Origin: Sneathiella sp.
Lineage (GTDB): Bacteria > Pseudomonadota > Alphaproteobacteria > Sneathiellales > Sneathiellaceae
Direction of reading: 5' to 3'
NCBI GenBank assembly: GCA_002706985.1
Contig: PAKP01000071.1
Coordinates: 39,724-103,723 of the forward strand
DNA: 64,000 nucleotides
How positions within the stretch are numbered: position 1 is the stretch's first letter; each line of letters starts with the position of its first letter. The position numbers and the translations under genes are program-made. The notes beneath the pieces were generated by a model that saw nothing but the letters and a program-made list of their open reading frames with translations, made no database searches and had not been told where the DNA came from. Positions 15,656 to 25,274 of this stretch are shown piece by piece.

Positions 15656-18337
15656 ATGGTAACGGCAAACGGTAACAACACCAACGGCACTAAAAATGTG
15701 AGCGGTGCTGAAATTGTTATTGAAGCAGCTCCTGGAAAGACAATCAGGTTACCTATTGAATCGCTTCAGGGTGTCTTGTTTACACAGGATTCGGGAAATC
15801 TGATCGTTGTGCCGGCTGAAGGTGGTGAACCTATCCTGCTCCAGGATTTTCTGACTTTCGCCGCAACTGAAAATCCTCCTAAAATTGAACTGATAGATGG
15901 TGAAATCGTAGAGATAAGCGAAATTACACCGCTTATTCAGGGATATTCGCTCGCAGATATCAATCCTGAGGCCGGTGAAGACAATAGCGATGGTGGTGGC
16001 GCGAATTTCAGTCCCTTCAATGAGGGCAGTATCGGCGATCCTATCGGGATTGCTGACTTGCTGCCCCCGACAGAATTGTCTTTTGGCCGTGAGGAAATCG
16101 AAGAAATTATCGGTGAGAATGAGGATTTCGATCCGATCTCCAATACACCGCCCGAGACGCCTCCTCCGCCGCCACCGCCGCCTCCTGGACCGGATGATCC
16201 GACAGGTACGGTTACCCTTACCTTTGAGACGGAAGGTGGGCAGTCCGGACCGGTAAGCGGTGGATATGAAGACTGGCAGCCAAACCAGAATGTTGGTGAT
16301 ACATCTGAATTACCGATGCAGGTTGTCGTCGGATTTACGCCGGATGCGGATGAAGAACTGACGTCCGTTGATATTTCTGGCTTCCCCGCCGGATCGCGCT
16401 TCTTCGTCGGAGGAATCGGTGTCGGCAATGAAGTGAATGTTGCCGGTGGCAGCTATACTGTGGCGGCCGTTGGGGGCGTTTTGCCTGTAATGTATCTTTT
16501 GCCGCCCGGAAATTCCGATGCGGATATTCCTTTGGATGTAACGGCAAATTTCCAGAACGGCGCCGGTGCAACCGGATCTGCGGATGGCAACGGGACAGCT
16601 ATTATTGATGCGGTTGCCGATGCTCCGACGGCTTCTGGTAACGGCGCGGTCTCAGGGGAAGAGAACACAGCAATAGAACTTCCTGAAATTTCAGCCGGCC
16701 TTCAGGATAATGACGGCTCTGAAACCCTCGCGTTGTCCGTTGGTGGCGTGCCTGTGGGGGCAACACTCTCCGATGGTGTCAATAACTTCGTTGGTGATGG
16801 TTCTGATGCTGACATTACGGGTTGGGATCTTGCAAATCTTACAATTACTCCACCCACAGATGATGACACTGATTTCACTCTGACTCTAACGGCGACAGCA
16901 ATTGAAGGCGCGTCAGTGGCTGGCGGTGGAGAACTGACCGATACCAATAATGAAGCAAGCACAAGCTTCACTATCGATGTAACTGTTGATTCGGCACCAC
17001 CTTCTGATGACGGTCCAACCGCAATTGACGACCGTCCTGCGGCGTTGATTGAGACGGTCAACACCCATGCGGTTTTTGTCATTGATACGTCAGGCAGTAT
17101 GAATTCATATGAGCTGGGTTTGATGGAAGAAGCCCTCAAAAACCTAGCATGGACGATGTTTACGCAAAATGCTACGGGCACTGCCATTACCTTGATTGAG
17201 TTTGATGACGATGCAAATTTTCTTGGTGCCGGGACTTTTACGACCCTGGAATCCGTATGGGAAGCGCTTGATGTTGTCAGCACGCTGTCTAATGGCGATA
17301 CAAACTACGAAGCGGCACTTAACGCTGCTCGGTCTGTTGATTTTATACCGGGTTATAATCAGGAAATTTATTTTCTGTCTGATGGTCAGCCGACAGTTGG
17401 CGACACGCAGGCCGGCATCGATGCGTTCAACAATTGGGTAACGAACGACCTTACCGGAGCAAAGGTGTTCTCTGTCGGGATCGGCGGTGATGCAGAGAAT
17501 AGCGCTTACCTTGGTTTGTTCGATAACACGCCTGAAGATAACAACATCGATCCGCCAGCGGGGGATCCTTACTTCTATGTAAGCGATGCAGAGGACTTAA
17601 TGTCAAGCATTGTGCCACAAAGTGGCTGGGTCAATGGCAACGTGCTTGATAATGATCTTTTGGGTTCCGATCCGCTTGCGGATATTCCCATTCAATCAAT
17701 CAGCTATAACGGGGAGACCTTTGATCTTACGGGTAGCCCGAATTCTACCGTCGAAGGAAACTTTCTATATATTGCGACGGATTTTGGTCTTCTGCGGATG
17801 AATTTCGAGAACGGCGATTATGCCTTCATTACAAATACGAATGTGACCGGTGTCGAACAGGAGAAGATAGGATATACCATTGTTGACAATGATGGGTCTA
17901 CAAGCTCAGCGGAGCTGACGATAACGATTATGCCAGACTATAGCTTGCTAGGAACAGCGGCGGCCGACGATATTGACGGCAGTGCGATCAACGACATCAT
18001 TATTGGTGCACCTGGGAACGATACTTTGTTTGGCGATGATGGCAATGACCAGTTCTACTACAGCGATGCCGGGTCAGACGGGCAAGATGTTATCGAGGAC
18101 TTCGGCGCCAACGGCGACTCGGACGTTATCAACCTGTCCGCAATTTTTGACAGGCTTGACATCGCACCTGGTGAACGGGCAGATCATGTTTTCTTCTCTG
18201 AATCGGGAGGGAATACCACGATTACAGTCACCGACGGATCGAACGCCGAAATAGCCGGCTTCTCCATTGTGGTTGAAAACGTGTCTCTCGACAATTCGGA
18301 TATTACCAACGGAAAAATTGTCGTCGATGAAAGCTGA
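15656..18337 (+). CDS. VWA-domain RTX-type protein, predicted type I secretion substrate
   Basis: Large acidic Ca2+-binding secreted or surface protein of 893 residues, with no N-terminal signal peptide. Order of parts: an N-terminal domain (about 1-100) of the sort heading alphaproteobacterial adhesins; a proline tract (about 165-176); Ig/VCBS-like beta repeats (about 185-450); a von Willebrand A domain with MIDAS FVIDTSGSMNS near residue 475 and FLSDGQPTVGD; a VCBS-like segment; only about two RTX nonapeptides (GAPGNDTLFGDDGND, near 784); and a C-terminal type I targeting region. No TolC/HlyBD genes lie in the window. Probably a matrix-binding adhesin. Confidence 0.83.
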   Translation: MVTANGNNTNGTKNVSGAEIVIEAAPGKTIRLPIESLQGVLFTQDSGNLIVVPAEGGEPILLQDFLTFAATENPPKIELIDGEIVEISEITPLIQGYSLADINPEAGEDNSDGGGANFSPFNEGSIGDPIGIADLLPPTELSFGREEIEEIIGENEDFDPISNTPPETPPPPPPPPPGPDDPTGTVTLTFETEGGQSGPVSGGYEDWQPNQNVGDTSELPMQVVVGFTPDADEELTSVDISGFPAGSRFFVGGIGVGNEVNVAGGSYTVAAVGGVLPVMYLLPPGNSDADIPLDVTANFQNGAGATGSADGNGTAIIDAVADAPTASGNGAVSGEENTAIELPEISAGLQDNDGSETLALSVGGVPVGATLSDGVNNFVGDGSDADITGWDLANLTITPPTDDDTDFTLTLTATAIEGASVAGGGELTDTNNEASTSFTIDVTVDSAPPSDDGPTAIDDRPAALIETVNTHAVFVIDTSGSMNSYELGLMEEALKNLAWTMFTQNATGTAITLIEFDDDANFLGAGTFTTLESVWEALDVVSTLSNGDTNYEAALNAARSVDFIPGYNQEIYFLSDGQPTVGDTQAGIDAFNNWVTNDLTGAKVFSVGIGGDAENSAYLGLFDNTPEDNNIDPPAGDPYFYVSDAEDLMSSIVPQSGWVNGNVLDNDLLGSDPLADIPIQSISYNGETFDLTGSPNSTVEGNFLYIATDFGLLRMNFENGDYAFITNTNVTGVEQEKIGYTIVDNDGSTSSAELTITIMPDYSLLGTAAADDIDGSAINDIIIGAPGNDTLFGDDGNDQFYYSDAGSDGQDVIEDFGANGDSDVINLSAIFDRLDIAPGERADHVFFSESGGNTTITVTDGSNAEIAGFSIVVENVSLDNSDITNGKIVVDES

Positions 18338-18357
18338 TGGCTTTGTTGACAGGAAGG

Positions 18358-18393
18358 GAAAAGGCCGTAGTTATCTGCGGCCTTTTTTCTTTT
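18358..18393 (+). terminator. Rho-independent terminator of the VWA/RTX gene
   Basis: Stem AAAAGGCCG / CGGCCTTTT with a ten-base loop, running into TTTTTTCTTTT. It begins 21 nt after the stop codon of the secreted protein, so that gene is a single-gene transcript. Confidence 0.85.
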
Positions 18394-18490
18394 AAATCCG
18401 GATTTAAAACACTGGAAGGCAGGCGTCGCTTATCTTAGAATGCATTCTCGCATACGGAGTATGACGCAAAAAATTATGGGGACCTGAGTT

Positions 18491-19039
18491 TTGAGCAACA
18501 TAAAAAAATTTCTGGTATTGGTTCTGGCTGTTGTGATGGTCGCCCCAACAATTGCGGGGGCACAGGATTTGTCAATTTCCGCGTTCAAGGGGGACTGGCG
18601 GGGTAACGCTGTCTCAGAGAGTAATGTGAGCGTCAGCTTTCCGATCACCAGCCGTGATATTGACGTGAATATCAAACCGACGGCGGAAGGGGATTTTTCT
18701 ATTACCTGGCGGACGCTCTTGCGCCAGAAAGGAACACCGGAAGACCCTACGGAAGTCCTGAAAGAAACAACACTCACTTTTGTCAAAACGGACAAGAAGA
18801 ATGTCTGGAAGGATAGTAATTCAGGTGATGTCTATGCCGGGGATACGGTTTCCTGGGCGCAGATTAAGAAACAGACATTGACCGTTTATGTGATGGCGAT
18901 CAGTGAGTCCGGCGGCTATGACATGCAGATTTATAAGCGGACATTGACGGGCGTGAATATGGAGCTGGACTTCACAGCCATCCGCGATGGCGCCATTCGC
19001 AGGACCGCGAAAGGCCAGCTTGTTCTCAATAGCTATTAA
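18491..19039 (+). CDS. Exported protein of unknown function
   Basis: I do not recognise this 182-residue protein. It has a clear Sec signal peptide (KK, then LVLVLAVVMVAPTIAGA, cleavage about residue 24) and no lipobox or later membrane helix, so it should be periplasmic or secreted. The mature part is rich in beta-type alternation (FKGDWRGNAVSES, DFSITWRTLL, TVYVMAISESGG, RRTAKGQLVL) and may form a small barrel or lipocalin-like fold; that is a guess. It begins with TTG at 18491 after GGGGACC. It is preceded by a terminator and convergent with the ScfR-like regulator 15 nt away. Confidence 0.7.
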   Translation: MSNIKKFLVLVLAVVMVAPTIAGAQDLSISAFKGDWRGNAVSESNVSVSFPITSRDIDVNIKPTAEGDFSITWRTLLRQKGTPEDPTEVLKETTLTFVKTDKKNVWKDSNSGDVYAGDTVSWAQIKKQTLTVYVMAISESGGYDMQIYKRTLTGVNMELDFTAIRDGAIRRTAKGQLVLNSY

Positions 19040-19054
19040 TTCTCTGACTTCACT

Positions 19055-20671
19055 TTAAAAATCCCCAATCCCCGGAGAAATATTGCGTTTCTGCGGTATG
19101 GTTTGCCGCGTTTGAGAGGGCGGCGGTGCGGCGCGCTGGGCACAGTCCGACCGCTCGCAAAGCCGGCAGGTAATGCCGATGGGCATCACGGCCTTTGGGG
19201 TGGTGAGATTTAAGTTATCTGCATAAATTAGTCGATGTGCGTCAGAAATATCGCATCCGATGCTGATGGCATAATGGCGTTTAGGCTGGGCATATCCAAG
19301 GCTTGGCTTGGTAACGGTGCGGGCAATCGAGAAAAAACGGCTTCCGTCTGGCATCTCGGATATCTGTGGACATAAGGTGCCCGGCGTCATGAAGGCGGCA
19401 TGTAGGACCCAGCGGGGGCAGGAGTTGCCATACCTCGGGATGCGTAAGCCAGAGGCACTGAAGCGTTTTGAGATATTGCCGGCAATATCGCACCGGATTA
19501 GGTGAAACGGTACGCCAATCTTCCCGGGCCGCATCAAGGTTGTCAGTCGGTGGCAGATCTGCTCGAAACTCGCATCGAACTGTTGTTGTAGGAGTTCTAT
19601 GTCATACCTTAAATCCTCTGCTGCCCGAAAGAACTGCTCATAAGGTAGCAAAAAGGCACCGGCAAAATAGTTAGCGAGCGCCGCTATTCCTTTCTGCCGT
19701 GCCGCATCCGTCGGTAACTCCGGCGCGTTCGCCAGTTCTTTGAAAAGCTCGGGAAATTTCAATTGCCCGCAGAGCAGCGCAAGATGGAAATTCACACTTG
19801 ATTGAGGTAATGATTTTGAGAGAACCAGAGACTGGTTCTTCTCATCATACAGTGTTGCCTCGGTATTGTGGCTATCGCGCGTTGCGAAATCGACGCTTAT
19901 GTCATATTCCTGTTTTAAATGTGCGATCATCAGGGGCATAGGGGGAAGATTGCTATTCCCTAATAACATCCGAAACTCAGTTGCCGCAGTTTCTATCTGG
20001 TCGAAATAGTTGTTACGGGCCTGGATAAAATCAGAGACAGCCTCGTTCGGAGAGGGAGCCCAAGTCTTGCCTGTTAGGCTTCCGTCACCGACGACGCCTA
20101 GCATTTCATTCACCGTGTCATTCAGCGCGTCGCTATCTTTTAGCGCGATTTGCAGGAATTCCCTGCGCTCCTTCGGGCTCAGATCTTCATTATCGTGAAC
20201 AATTTCCGTGGACGACATGATAGATGTCACAAGCGTTCTGAGACGAAAGGACGAATCGGCAAACAACAAATCCTGGGAAAGCCGTTCGCTCAAAAGCTGT
20301 AAGTCTGTCTGCGCAGACTTGAAGGCATCATAGGTTTTCTTGAAGGCGGAACTCAAAGCGGGAGCATCCGCAGCCATTTCGGCAATTTCGTCATCCGTAA
20401 ATTCATCGTCTGAGAAGAGCGGATCTTTCAAGGCATCAGTGATCTCCCCGATCAGATGGCCTTCTTCTTGAGGCGAGAAAACCTGCGGGTCGACTTTCAG
20501 GATTTTGCTTAAATGCAACAATAAGGGAACGGTGATGCTGCGCCGGTTATGCTCGAGCAGATTAAGATAGCTTGCAGAAATGCCCAGCCGATCAGCCAGC
20601 TCGACCTGAGTTAGTTCTTTTTCCTTGCGCAAACGTCGTAACCGATTGCCAAGAAGCGGAGATTTCGCCAT
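19055..20671 (-). CDS. XRE-type short-chain fatty acyl-CoA regulator (ScfR/RamB/MccR family)
   Basis: DNA-binding regulator, 538 residues. An N-terminal XRE helix-turn-helix (RLRRLRKEKELTQVELADRLGISASYLNLLEHNRR) is followed by a helical linker, an IrrE-like degenerate peptidase domain (DISVDFATRD, ALLCGQLKFPELF, ALANYFAGAFLLPYEQF), and a C-terminal domain with the family's cysteine cluster CRLCERSDCAQRA. Relatives RamB, MccR and PccR bind TTTGCAAA-type boxes and respond to acyl-CoA levels in acetate or propionate metabolism. It is divergent from a Liv-type importer operon leading to acetyl-CoA synthetase; the intervening region holds TTTACAAA repeats. Confidence 0.87.
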   Translation of the reverse strand: MAKSPLLGNRLRRLRKEKELTQVELADRLGISASYLNLLEHNRRSITVPLLLHLSKILKVDPQVFSPQEEGHLIGEITDALKDPLFSDDEFTDDEIAEMAADAPALSSAFKKTYDAFKSAQTDLQLLSERLSQDLLFADSSFRLRTLVTSIMSSTEIVHDNEDLSPKERREFLQIALKDSDALNDTVNEMLGVVGDGSLTGKTWAPSPNEAVSDFIQARNNYFDQIETAATEFRMLLGNSNLPPMPLMIAHLKQEYDISVDFATRDSHNTEATLYDEKNQSLVLSKSLPQSSVNFHLALLCGQLKFPELFKELANAPELPTDAARQKGIAALANYFAGAFLLPYEQFFRAAEDLRYDIELLQQQFDASFEQICHRLTTLMRPGKIGVPFHLIRCDIAGNISKRFSASGLRIPRYGNSCPRWVLHAAFMTPGTLCPQISEMPDGSRFFSIARTVTKPSLGYAQPKRHYAISIGCDISDAHRLIYADNLNLTTPKAVMPIGITCRLCERSDCAQRAAPPPSQTRQTIPQKRNISPGIGDF

Positions 20672-20686
20672 CGGCAGCTCCAGAAA

Positions 20687-20795
20687 TTTACATGAATTTA
20701 CAAATTTACAAAATAGATTAGAAAATATTTACATAAAAAACCGCTGTTTTACAATGTTTTATTGGGAATAGTGGCAAAAATGTGAAATTTTTACA
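20687..20795. promoter_or_regulatory. Array of six TTTACA hexamers, candidate ScfR-family operator region
   Basis: Exact TTTACA occurs at 20687, 20697, 20705, 20728, 20748 and 20790, all on the plus strand. The second and third extend to a tandem TTTACAAATTTACAAA (20697-20712), each unit one base away from TTTGCAAA. The last lies in an imperfect inverted repeat GTGAAATTTTTACAC (20782-20796). The array fills the divergent gap (20672-20875) between the ScfR-like regulator and the importer operon, where an autoregulated operator is expected. Function is inferred. Confidence 0.6.
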
Positions 20796-20875
20796 CGGCA
20801 GGGTCGAGTCTGAATTGACAACATATCAAATTCGCTCTGCCCGGGGATGATACAATAATCTATGGGAGACAATTC

Positions 20876-22228
20876 ATGAGCGATATTAAAAAATCAGGCT
20901 TGTCGCGCCGCGGCTTACTCAAGGCCGGTGCTGTTGGCGGCTTGGTTGCCGCGACGCCAAGCTTCTTCGTAAAGAACGCCTGGGCCGAAGAGTTCCGCAA
21001 CAATCCAGAGAATTCCGGCGAGCTGAAATTGGGCTTTAACGTACCGCAGTCCGGACCTTATGCAGATGAGGGAGCTGACGAACTACGCGCCTACATGCTC
21101 GCTGTTAAGCATTTGAACGGAGAAGGGGACGGTGGTATGCTGAATACCTTCAAGCCGTCCATGCTCACCGGTAACGGCGTTCTTGGCAAGAAAGTGACCT
21201 ATTCAACCGGCGATACCCAGACGAAATCGGATGCCGCCCGCGAATCGGCGAAACGCATGATCGAAAAAGATGGTGTTCTGATGATTACTGGCGGCTCCTC
21301 CTCCGGTGTGGCCGTAGCCGTTCAATCACTCTGTCAAGAGCAGGGCATTATCTTTATGGCAGGCTTGACCCATTCCAATGATACGACGGGCAAGGACAAG
21401 CGCCGCTACGGCTTCCGGCATTTCTTCAATGCTTACATGTCCGGTGCTGCGCTGGCGCCTGTGCTGAATAAGGAATATGGCGGTGACCGCCGAGCTTATC
21501 ACCTGACGGCCGATTATACGTGGGGTTGGACCCAGGAAGAGTCGATCAAGAACTCGACCGAGGCGCTTGGCTGGGAAACGGTGAACACGGTGAAGACGCC
21601 GGTTGGTGCTGGTGACTTCTCTCAGTATATCACGCCGGTCCTGAATTCTGGAGCTGATGTTCTAATCCTGAACCACTATGGTAAGGACATGATCAACTCG
21701 CTTAGTCAGGCGGTTCAGTTCGGTCTGCGTGACAAGCAGGTCAATGGCAAGAATTTCGAGATTGTGGTTCCTCTCTTCTCGCGTCTGATGGCGCAAGGTG
21801 CGGGCGATGCGATCAAGGGAATTCTGGGTACGACCAACTGGAACTGGTCACTACAGGATGAGGGCTCGAAGGCCTTTGTTCAGTCTTTCGGTGCTGAATA
21901 TGGTGCGCCGCCATCCATGGCTGCTCATACATGCTATGTGCAGACATTGCTCTACGCGAATGCCTGTGAAATGGCCGGAACATTCTATCCTCCGGAAGTG
22001 ATCAAGCAGCTTGAGGGCTTTAATTTTGATGGTATGGGCAATGGTCCGACGCTTTATCGTGCAGAAGATCACCAGTGCTTCAAGGACGTTCTTGTGGTGC
22101 GCGGGAATGACAACCCGACCAGCCAGTTTGATCTCCTGAAAGTGGTTGATGTTACACCACGGGCTCAGGTCGAATATGACTGGACGATTTTCGGTGGTGA
22201 GTTGGGCCCATATGAAGTGAAAATGTAG
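20876..22228 (+). CDS. Tat-exported ABC transporter solute-binding protein (Liv/amide-urea type)
   Basis: Periplasmic receptor of a HAAT-type importer, 450 residues. It has a twin-arginine signal (SRRGLLKAG, hydrophobic stretch, AWA cleavage near residue 37), unlike the Sec signal of most LivK proteins. The binding-protein body starts GELKLGFNVPQSGPYADEG and includes GGSSSGVAVAVQSL and YTWGWTQEESI. A GGGAG ribosome site precedes the ATG. It heads a five-gene operon with livHMGF-like genes; an inverted repeat follows its stop. Ligand is unknown; context with an acyl-CoA regulator and Acs points to a small carboxylate or its amide. Confidence 0.87.
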   Translation: MSDIKKSGLSRRGLLKAGAVGGLVAATPSFFVKNAWAEEFRNNPENSGELKLGFNVPQSGPYADEGADELRAYMLAVKHLNGEGDGGMLNTFKPSMLTGNGVLGKKVTYSTGDTQTKSDAARESAKRMIEKDGVLMITGGSSSGVAVAVQSLCQEQGIIFMAGLTHSNDTTGKDKRRYGFRHFFNAYMSGAALAPVLNKEYGGDRRAYHLTADYTWGWTQEESIKNSTEALGWETVNTVKTPVGAGDFSQYITPVLNSGADVLILNHYGKDMINSLSQAVQFGLRDKQVNGKNFEIVVPLFSRLMAQGAGDAIKGILGTTNWNWSLQDEGSKAFVQSFGAEYGAPPSMAAHTCYVQTLLYANACEMAGTFYPPEVIKQLEGFNFDGMGNGPTLYRAEDHQCFKDVLVVRGNDNPTSQFDLLKVVDVTPRAQVEYDWTIFGGELGPYEVKM

Positions 22229-22242
22229 TTCTGACGAAAATC

Positions 22243-22275
22243 GCGGGCTGGCGTGTATCAAATACGCCAGCCCGC
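22243..22275 (+). repeat. Intercistronic stem-loop after the solute-binding protein
   Basis: Perfect 12-bp arms GCGGGCTGGCGT / ACGCCAGCCCGC around a nine-base loop, starting 14 nt after the binding-protein stop. It is not followed by a T tract, so it is not a typical terminator. In other importer operons such a structure protects the 3' end of the binding-protein message and partly limits read-through, giving more receptor than permease. That role is inferred here. Confidence 0.8.
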
Positions 22276-22338
22276 AAGTTTCTCGACGGTGTTTAAGTCG
22301 GCTAGAATAAAGTCGCAGGGTTATTCGGGGTAGATTTC

Positions 22339-23355
22339 ATGGATGCCATTTTTATTCAAATACTCAATGGCCTTGATAAAGGAGCGGCGTATGCCCTCAT
22401 TGCACTGGGGCTAACCCTTGTGTTCGGGACGCTGGGGATCGTTAATTTTGCGCATGGGGCGTTATTCATGCTCGGCGCGTTCTGCGCTGTTACCTTTCAA
22501 AAGCTCGTTACACTTTCAGTCAAGGTTCGCGACGAAGGGGTAACTGCCTTTGCCGCCTACAAAGAGCAGCCTTATCTTGAAACCTGGTTTGGCGAGACCG
22601 GTCGGATGATTATTGATTATTCTGTTCCGTTGTCGATTCTGTTGGCCATACCTTTTATGCTGCTTGTCGGCTATGTCATGGAACGGGGCTTGATCAAGCA
22701 TTTCTATAAGCGTCCTCATGCAGAGCAGATCTTGGTCACCTTCGGCCTTGCGATCGTTATCCAGGAAATCATTAAATCATTTTTTGGCGCTAATCCGATA
22801 CCGCAGCCCGCCCCCGATATTTTAGCTGGCAGCGCTGATGTTGGCCTCTGGGTCGGCCTCGGCAATAACCTGGTCTATCCCTGGTGGCGCCTGATTTATC
22901 TTTGTTTCTCGGCTGTCGTCATTTTCGGGGTCTTTGCATTTTTGCAATTCACGACCTATGGCATGGTCGTGCGGGCTGGTATGCGCGACCGAGAAACCGT
23001 TGGGCTTCTCGGTATCAATATCGAACGGCGATTCACAGTCGTCTTTGCCATTGCTGCTATTGTCGCCGGTGTCGCCGGTGTGATGTACACACCGATTTTG
23101 CCGCCGGACTATCATCTGGGAATGGATTTTCTGGTGCTTTCATTCGTCGTCGTTGTCGTGGGCGGAATGGGCTCGCTTGGTGGCGCTGTGCTCGCCGGGT
23201 TCCTGCTGGGCGTCGTACAGTCTTTTGCCTCGATGAATGAGGTGAAGGAGATTCTTCCGGGGATCGACCAGATTATTCTCTATCTCGTCGCTGTTGTTAT
23301 TTTGCTTGTCTTGCCACGCGGTCTCATGGGCCGGGCTGGAGTGATGGATGACTGA
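22339..23355 (+). CDS. ABC transporter permease, LivH type
   Basis: Inner-membrane permease of the branched-chain amino acid/urea class, 338 residues, with about eight helices. Hallmarks are [21 protein letters not shown] near the N-terminus, [17 protein letters not shown], and [17 protein letters not shown] near the C-terminus. A hydrophilic insert of roughly 35 residues (about 58-95) after the first helices lengthens it relative to E. coli LivH. It overlaps livM by 8 nt. Confidence 0.88.
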   Translation: MDAIFIQILNGLDKGAAYALIALGLTLVFGTLGIVNFAHGALFMLGAFCAVTFQKLVTLSVKVRDEGVTAFAAYKEQPYLETWFGETGRMIIDYSVPLSILLAIPFMLLVGYVMERGLIKHFYKRPHAEQILVTFGLAIVIQEIIKSFFGANPIPQPAPDILAGSADVGLWVGLGNNLVYPWWRLIYLCFSAVVIFGVFAFLQFTTYGMVVRAGMRDRETVGLLGINIERRFTVVFAIAAIVAGVAGVMYTPILPPDYHLGMDFLVLSFVVVVVGGMGSLGGAVLAGFLLGVVQSFASMNEVKEILPGIDQIILYLVAVVILLVLPRGLMGRAGVMDD

Positions 23356-24505
23356 TACCAAGAAGCCATTTTTGAATGACACCATGCTGGTGATCATTTT
23401 TACCGCCGCTATCCTTGCGATGCCACTCTGGCTCGAGCCGATCGGGGGTAACTATCCGGATTTGCTGCAAAAATTTGCGATCTACGGAATTTTTGCCATT
23501 GGGTTTAATATTCTATTTGGCCTGACAGGATATCTCTCATTCGGCCATGCCGCCTTCCTGGGTGTCGGGTCCTATGCCGCCGTATGGTCGTTCAAATTAT
23601 TGACGATGAATGTGATTCCGGCCGTGATATTCGGTGTCCTGTTTGCCGGAATCCTTGCCGCCGCCATCGGCTTCCTGAGTTTGCGCCGGACCGGGATTTA
23701 CTTCTCAATCCTTACGTTGGCCTTTGCGCAGATGTCATACAATCTCGCCTATTCGGTACTGACGCCGATTACAAATGGTGAGACGGGATTGCAGCTTGCT
23801 CGATCTGATCCTCGTATTCTCGATCGCATGTTCATGGATGGATCCGCTTCTGCGGGCCTGCCGAGTACCGATCTCTTCGGGGAGACGATGAGCGGCTATC
23901 CCGGCTTTTATTTCTGTGCCGTGCTGTTGATCATCTGCTTCTATATTTCCTTGCGGATATTCAGATCACCGTTCGGTCTTATGCTGAAGGGCATCAAGTC
24001 CAATCAAAACCGGATGAGGTACACGGGTCTGAATACCCGTCCCTATATGCTGACGGCGTTTATAATTTCCGGCATGTACGCTGGCTTGGCAGGTAGCCTT
24101 CTCGCCGTGACAGACCCGTTGGCCGGCGCCGAGCGGATGCAATGGACCGAGTCGGGTGAGGTGGTGCTGATGACCATTCTTGGGGGCGCCGGTACACTTA
24201 TCGGGCCAATGCTGGGCGCCGGATTGATCAAGTATTTTGAGAATATCTTCTCTGCCTTTGACAATAACGTGCTGCAGCAAGCCTTCTCCTTCCTGCCTGA
24301 CAGTGTTGTCGACTTTGTTGTGCCGGTCGTCGGTCTCTTTGTCGGAAGCGGCTGGCATCTCAGCCTGGGCCTGCTGTTCATGGTTATCGTGATATTCCTA
24401 CCAGGTGGACTGGTTGAGGGGTTCCGTCGAATTTACGCTTATTTCAAATCAGGTCGGGATAATAAATCCCAGACTGTTGAAGCACATAATCAGGCTGGCG
24501 AGTAG
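23348..24505 (+). CDS. ABC transporter permease, LivM type
   Basis: Second inner-membrane permease subunit, 385 residues. Family motifs: [55 protein letters not shown], and [16 protein letters not shown]. It pairs with the preceding LivH-like protein to form the channel. The stop overlaps the ribosome site (AGAGGG) of the following ATPase, so expression is coupled. Confidence 0.88.
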   Translation: MTDTKKPFLNDTMLVIIFTAAILAMPLWLEPIGGNYPDLLQKFAIYGIFAIGFNILFGLTGYLSFGHAAFLGVGSYAAVWSFKLLTMNVIPAVIFGVLFAGILAAAIGFLSLRRTGIYFSILTLAFAQMSYNLAYSVLTPITNGETGLQLARSDPRILDRMFMDGSASAGLPSTDLFGETMSGYPGFYFCAVLLIICFYISLRIFRSPFGLMLKGIKSNQNRMRYTGLNTRPYMLTAFIISGMYAGLAGSLLAVTDPLAGAERMQWTESGEVVLMTILGGAGTLIGPMLGAGLIKYFENIFSAFDNNVLQQAFSFLPDSVVDFVVPVVGLFVGSGWHLSLGLLFMVIVIFLPGGLVEGFRRIYAYFKSGRDNKSQTVEAHNQAGE

Positions 24506-24515
24506 AGGGTACATT

Positions 24516-25274
24516 ATGAGTGATCTTGTTCTTCATCTCGATAACATCAACAAGAGTTTTGGTGGTCTTAGCGCCCTTTCCGATGTCAACCTGCATGTTG
24601 AAGAGGGAACAACACATGCAATTATCGGCCCCAACGGCGCCGGTAAATCGACATTGCTGAATGTATGTATCGGCCGCCTGAAACCGGACACCGGTAAAGT
24701 AACTTTTGCCGGTAGCGAACTGACGGGGCGGCAGCCCCATGAAATTGCCCAGCTTGGCGTCGCAAGGGTTTTTCAGACTCCTGAGATTTTTCAGGAGATG
24801 ACCTTGCTTGAGAATGTCATGATCCCCGCGTTTTCGCATCGGGACGGGGCCTTCCGGTTCAATGCAAATAAGCTGTTGAGCCAACAGTCCGAACTTCGCG
24901 ATGAAGCAGAGCATATTCTCGAAGACGTGGGCCTTAAGGACATGATGATGTCGGAAGCTGGCAGTCTCAGCCGTGGCGACAAGCGGCGGTTGGAGCTGGG
25001 TATGTGTCTGATCCTGCGCCCGCGTCTGTTGCTCCTGGATGAGCCCACAGCCGGTATGGCGCGTCATGATACCAACCAAACCATTGAGCTCCTTAAGAAG
25101 ATCAAATCACGGGGGATGACGAAAGTGATTATTGAACATGATATGCATGTTGTGTTCAGTCTTGCCGATAAGGTCAGCGTGCTGGCCCGCGGCCAGATTA
25201 TCGCGGGCGGAGATCCACAGAGTGTTCGGGAGGATCCGAAGGTCAAGGAAGCTTATCTGGGAGGGGCTCACTAA
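24516..25274 (+). CDS. ABC transporter ATP-binding protein, LivG type
   Basis: Cytoplasmic ATPase, 252 residues. Walker A is GPNGAGKST, signature SLSRGDKRRLELGMCL (SRGDK in place of SGG, a common LivG variant), Walker B LLLLDEPTAGM, switch IIEHDMHVVFSLADKVSVL. The long open frame extends upstream to 24405 inside livM, but the ATG at 24516 has a ribosome site and begins the conserved domain. One-nucleotide overlap (TAATG) with the next gene. Confidence 0.9.
   Translation: MSDLVLHLDNINKSFGGLSALSDVNLHVEEGTTHAIIGPNGAGKSTLLNVCIGRLKPDTGKVTFAGSELTGRQPHEIAQLGVARVFQTPEIFQEMTLLENVMIPAFSHRDGAFRFNANKLLSQQSELRDEAEHILEDVGLKDMMMSEAGSLSRGDKRRLELGMCLILRPRLLLLDEPTAGMARHDTNQTIELLKKIKSRGMTKVIIEHDMHVVFSLADKVSVLARGQIIAGGDPQSVREDPKVKEAYLGGAH

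Noticed and set aside
16150..16190. Short CCG/CCT-rich repeat that might suggest a repeat element
   Set aside because: It is the in-frame proline linker of the secreted protein, not a DNA repeat or CRISPR unit.
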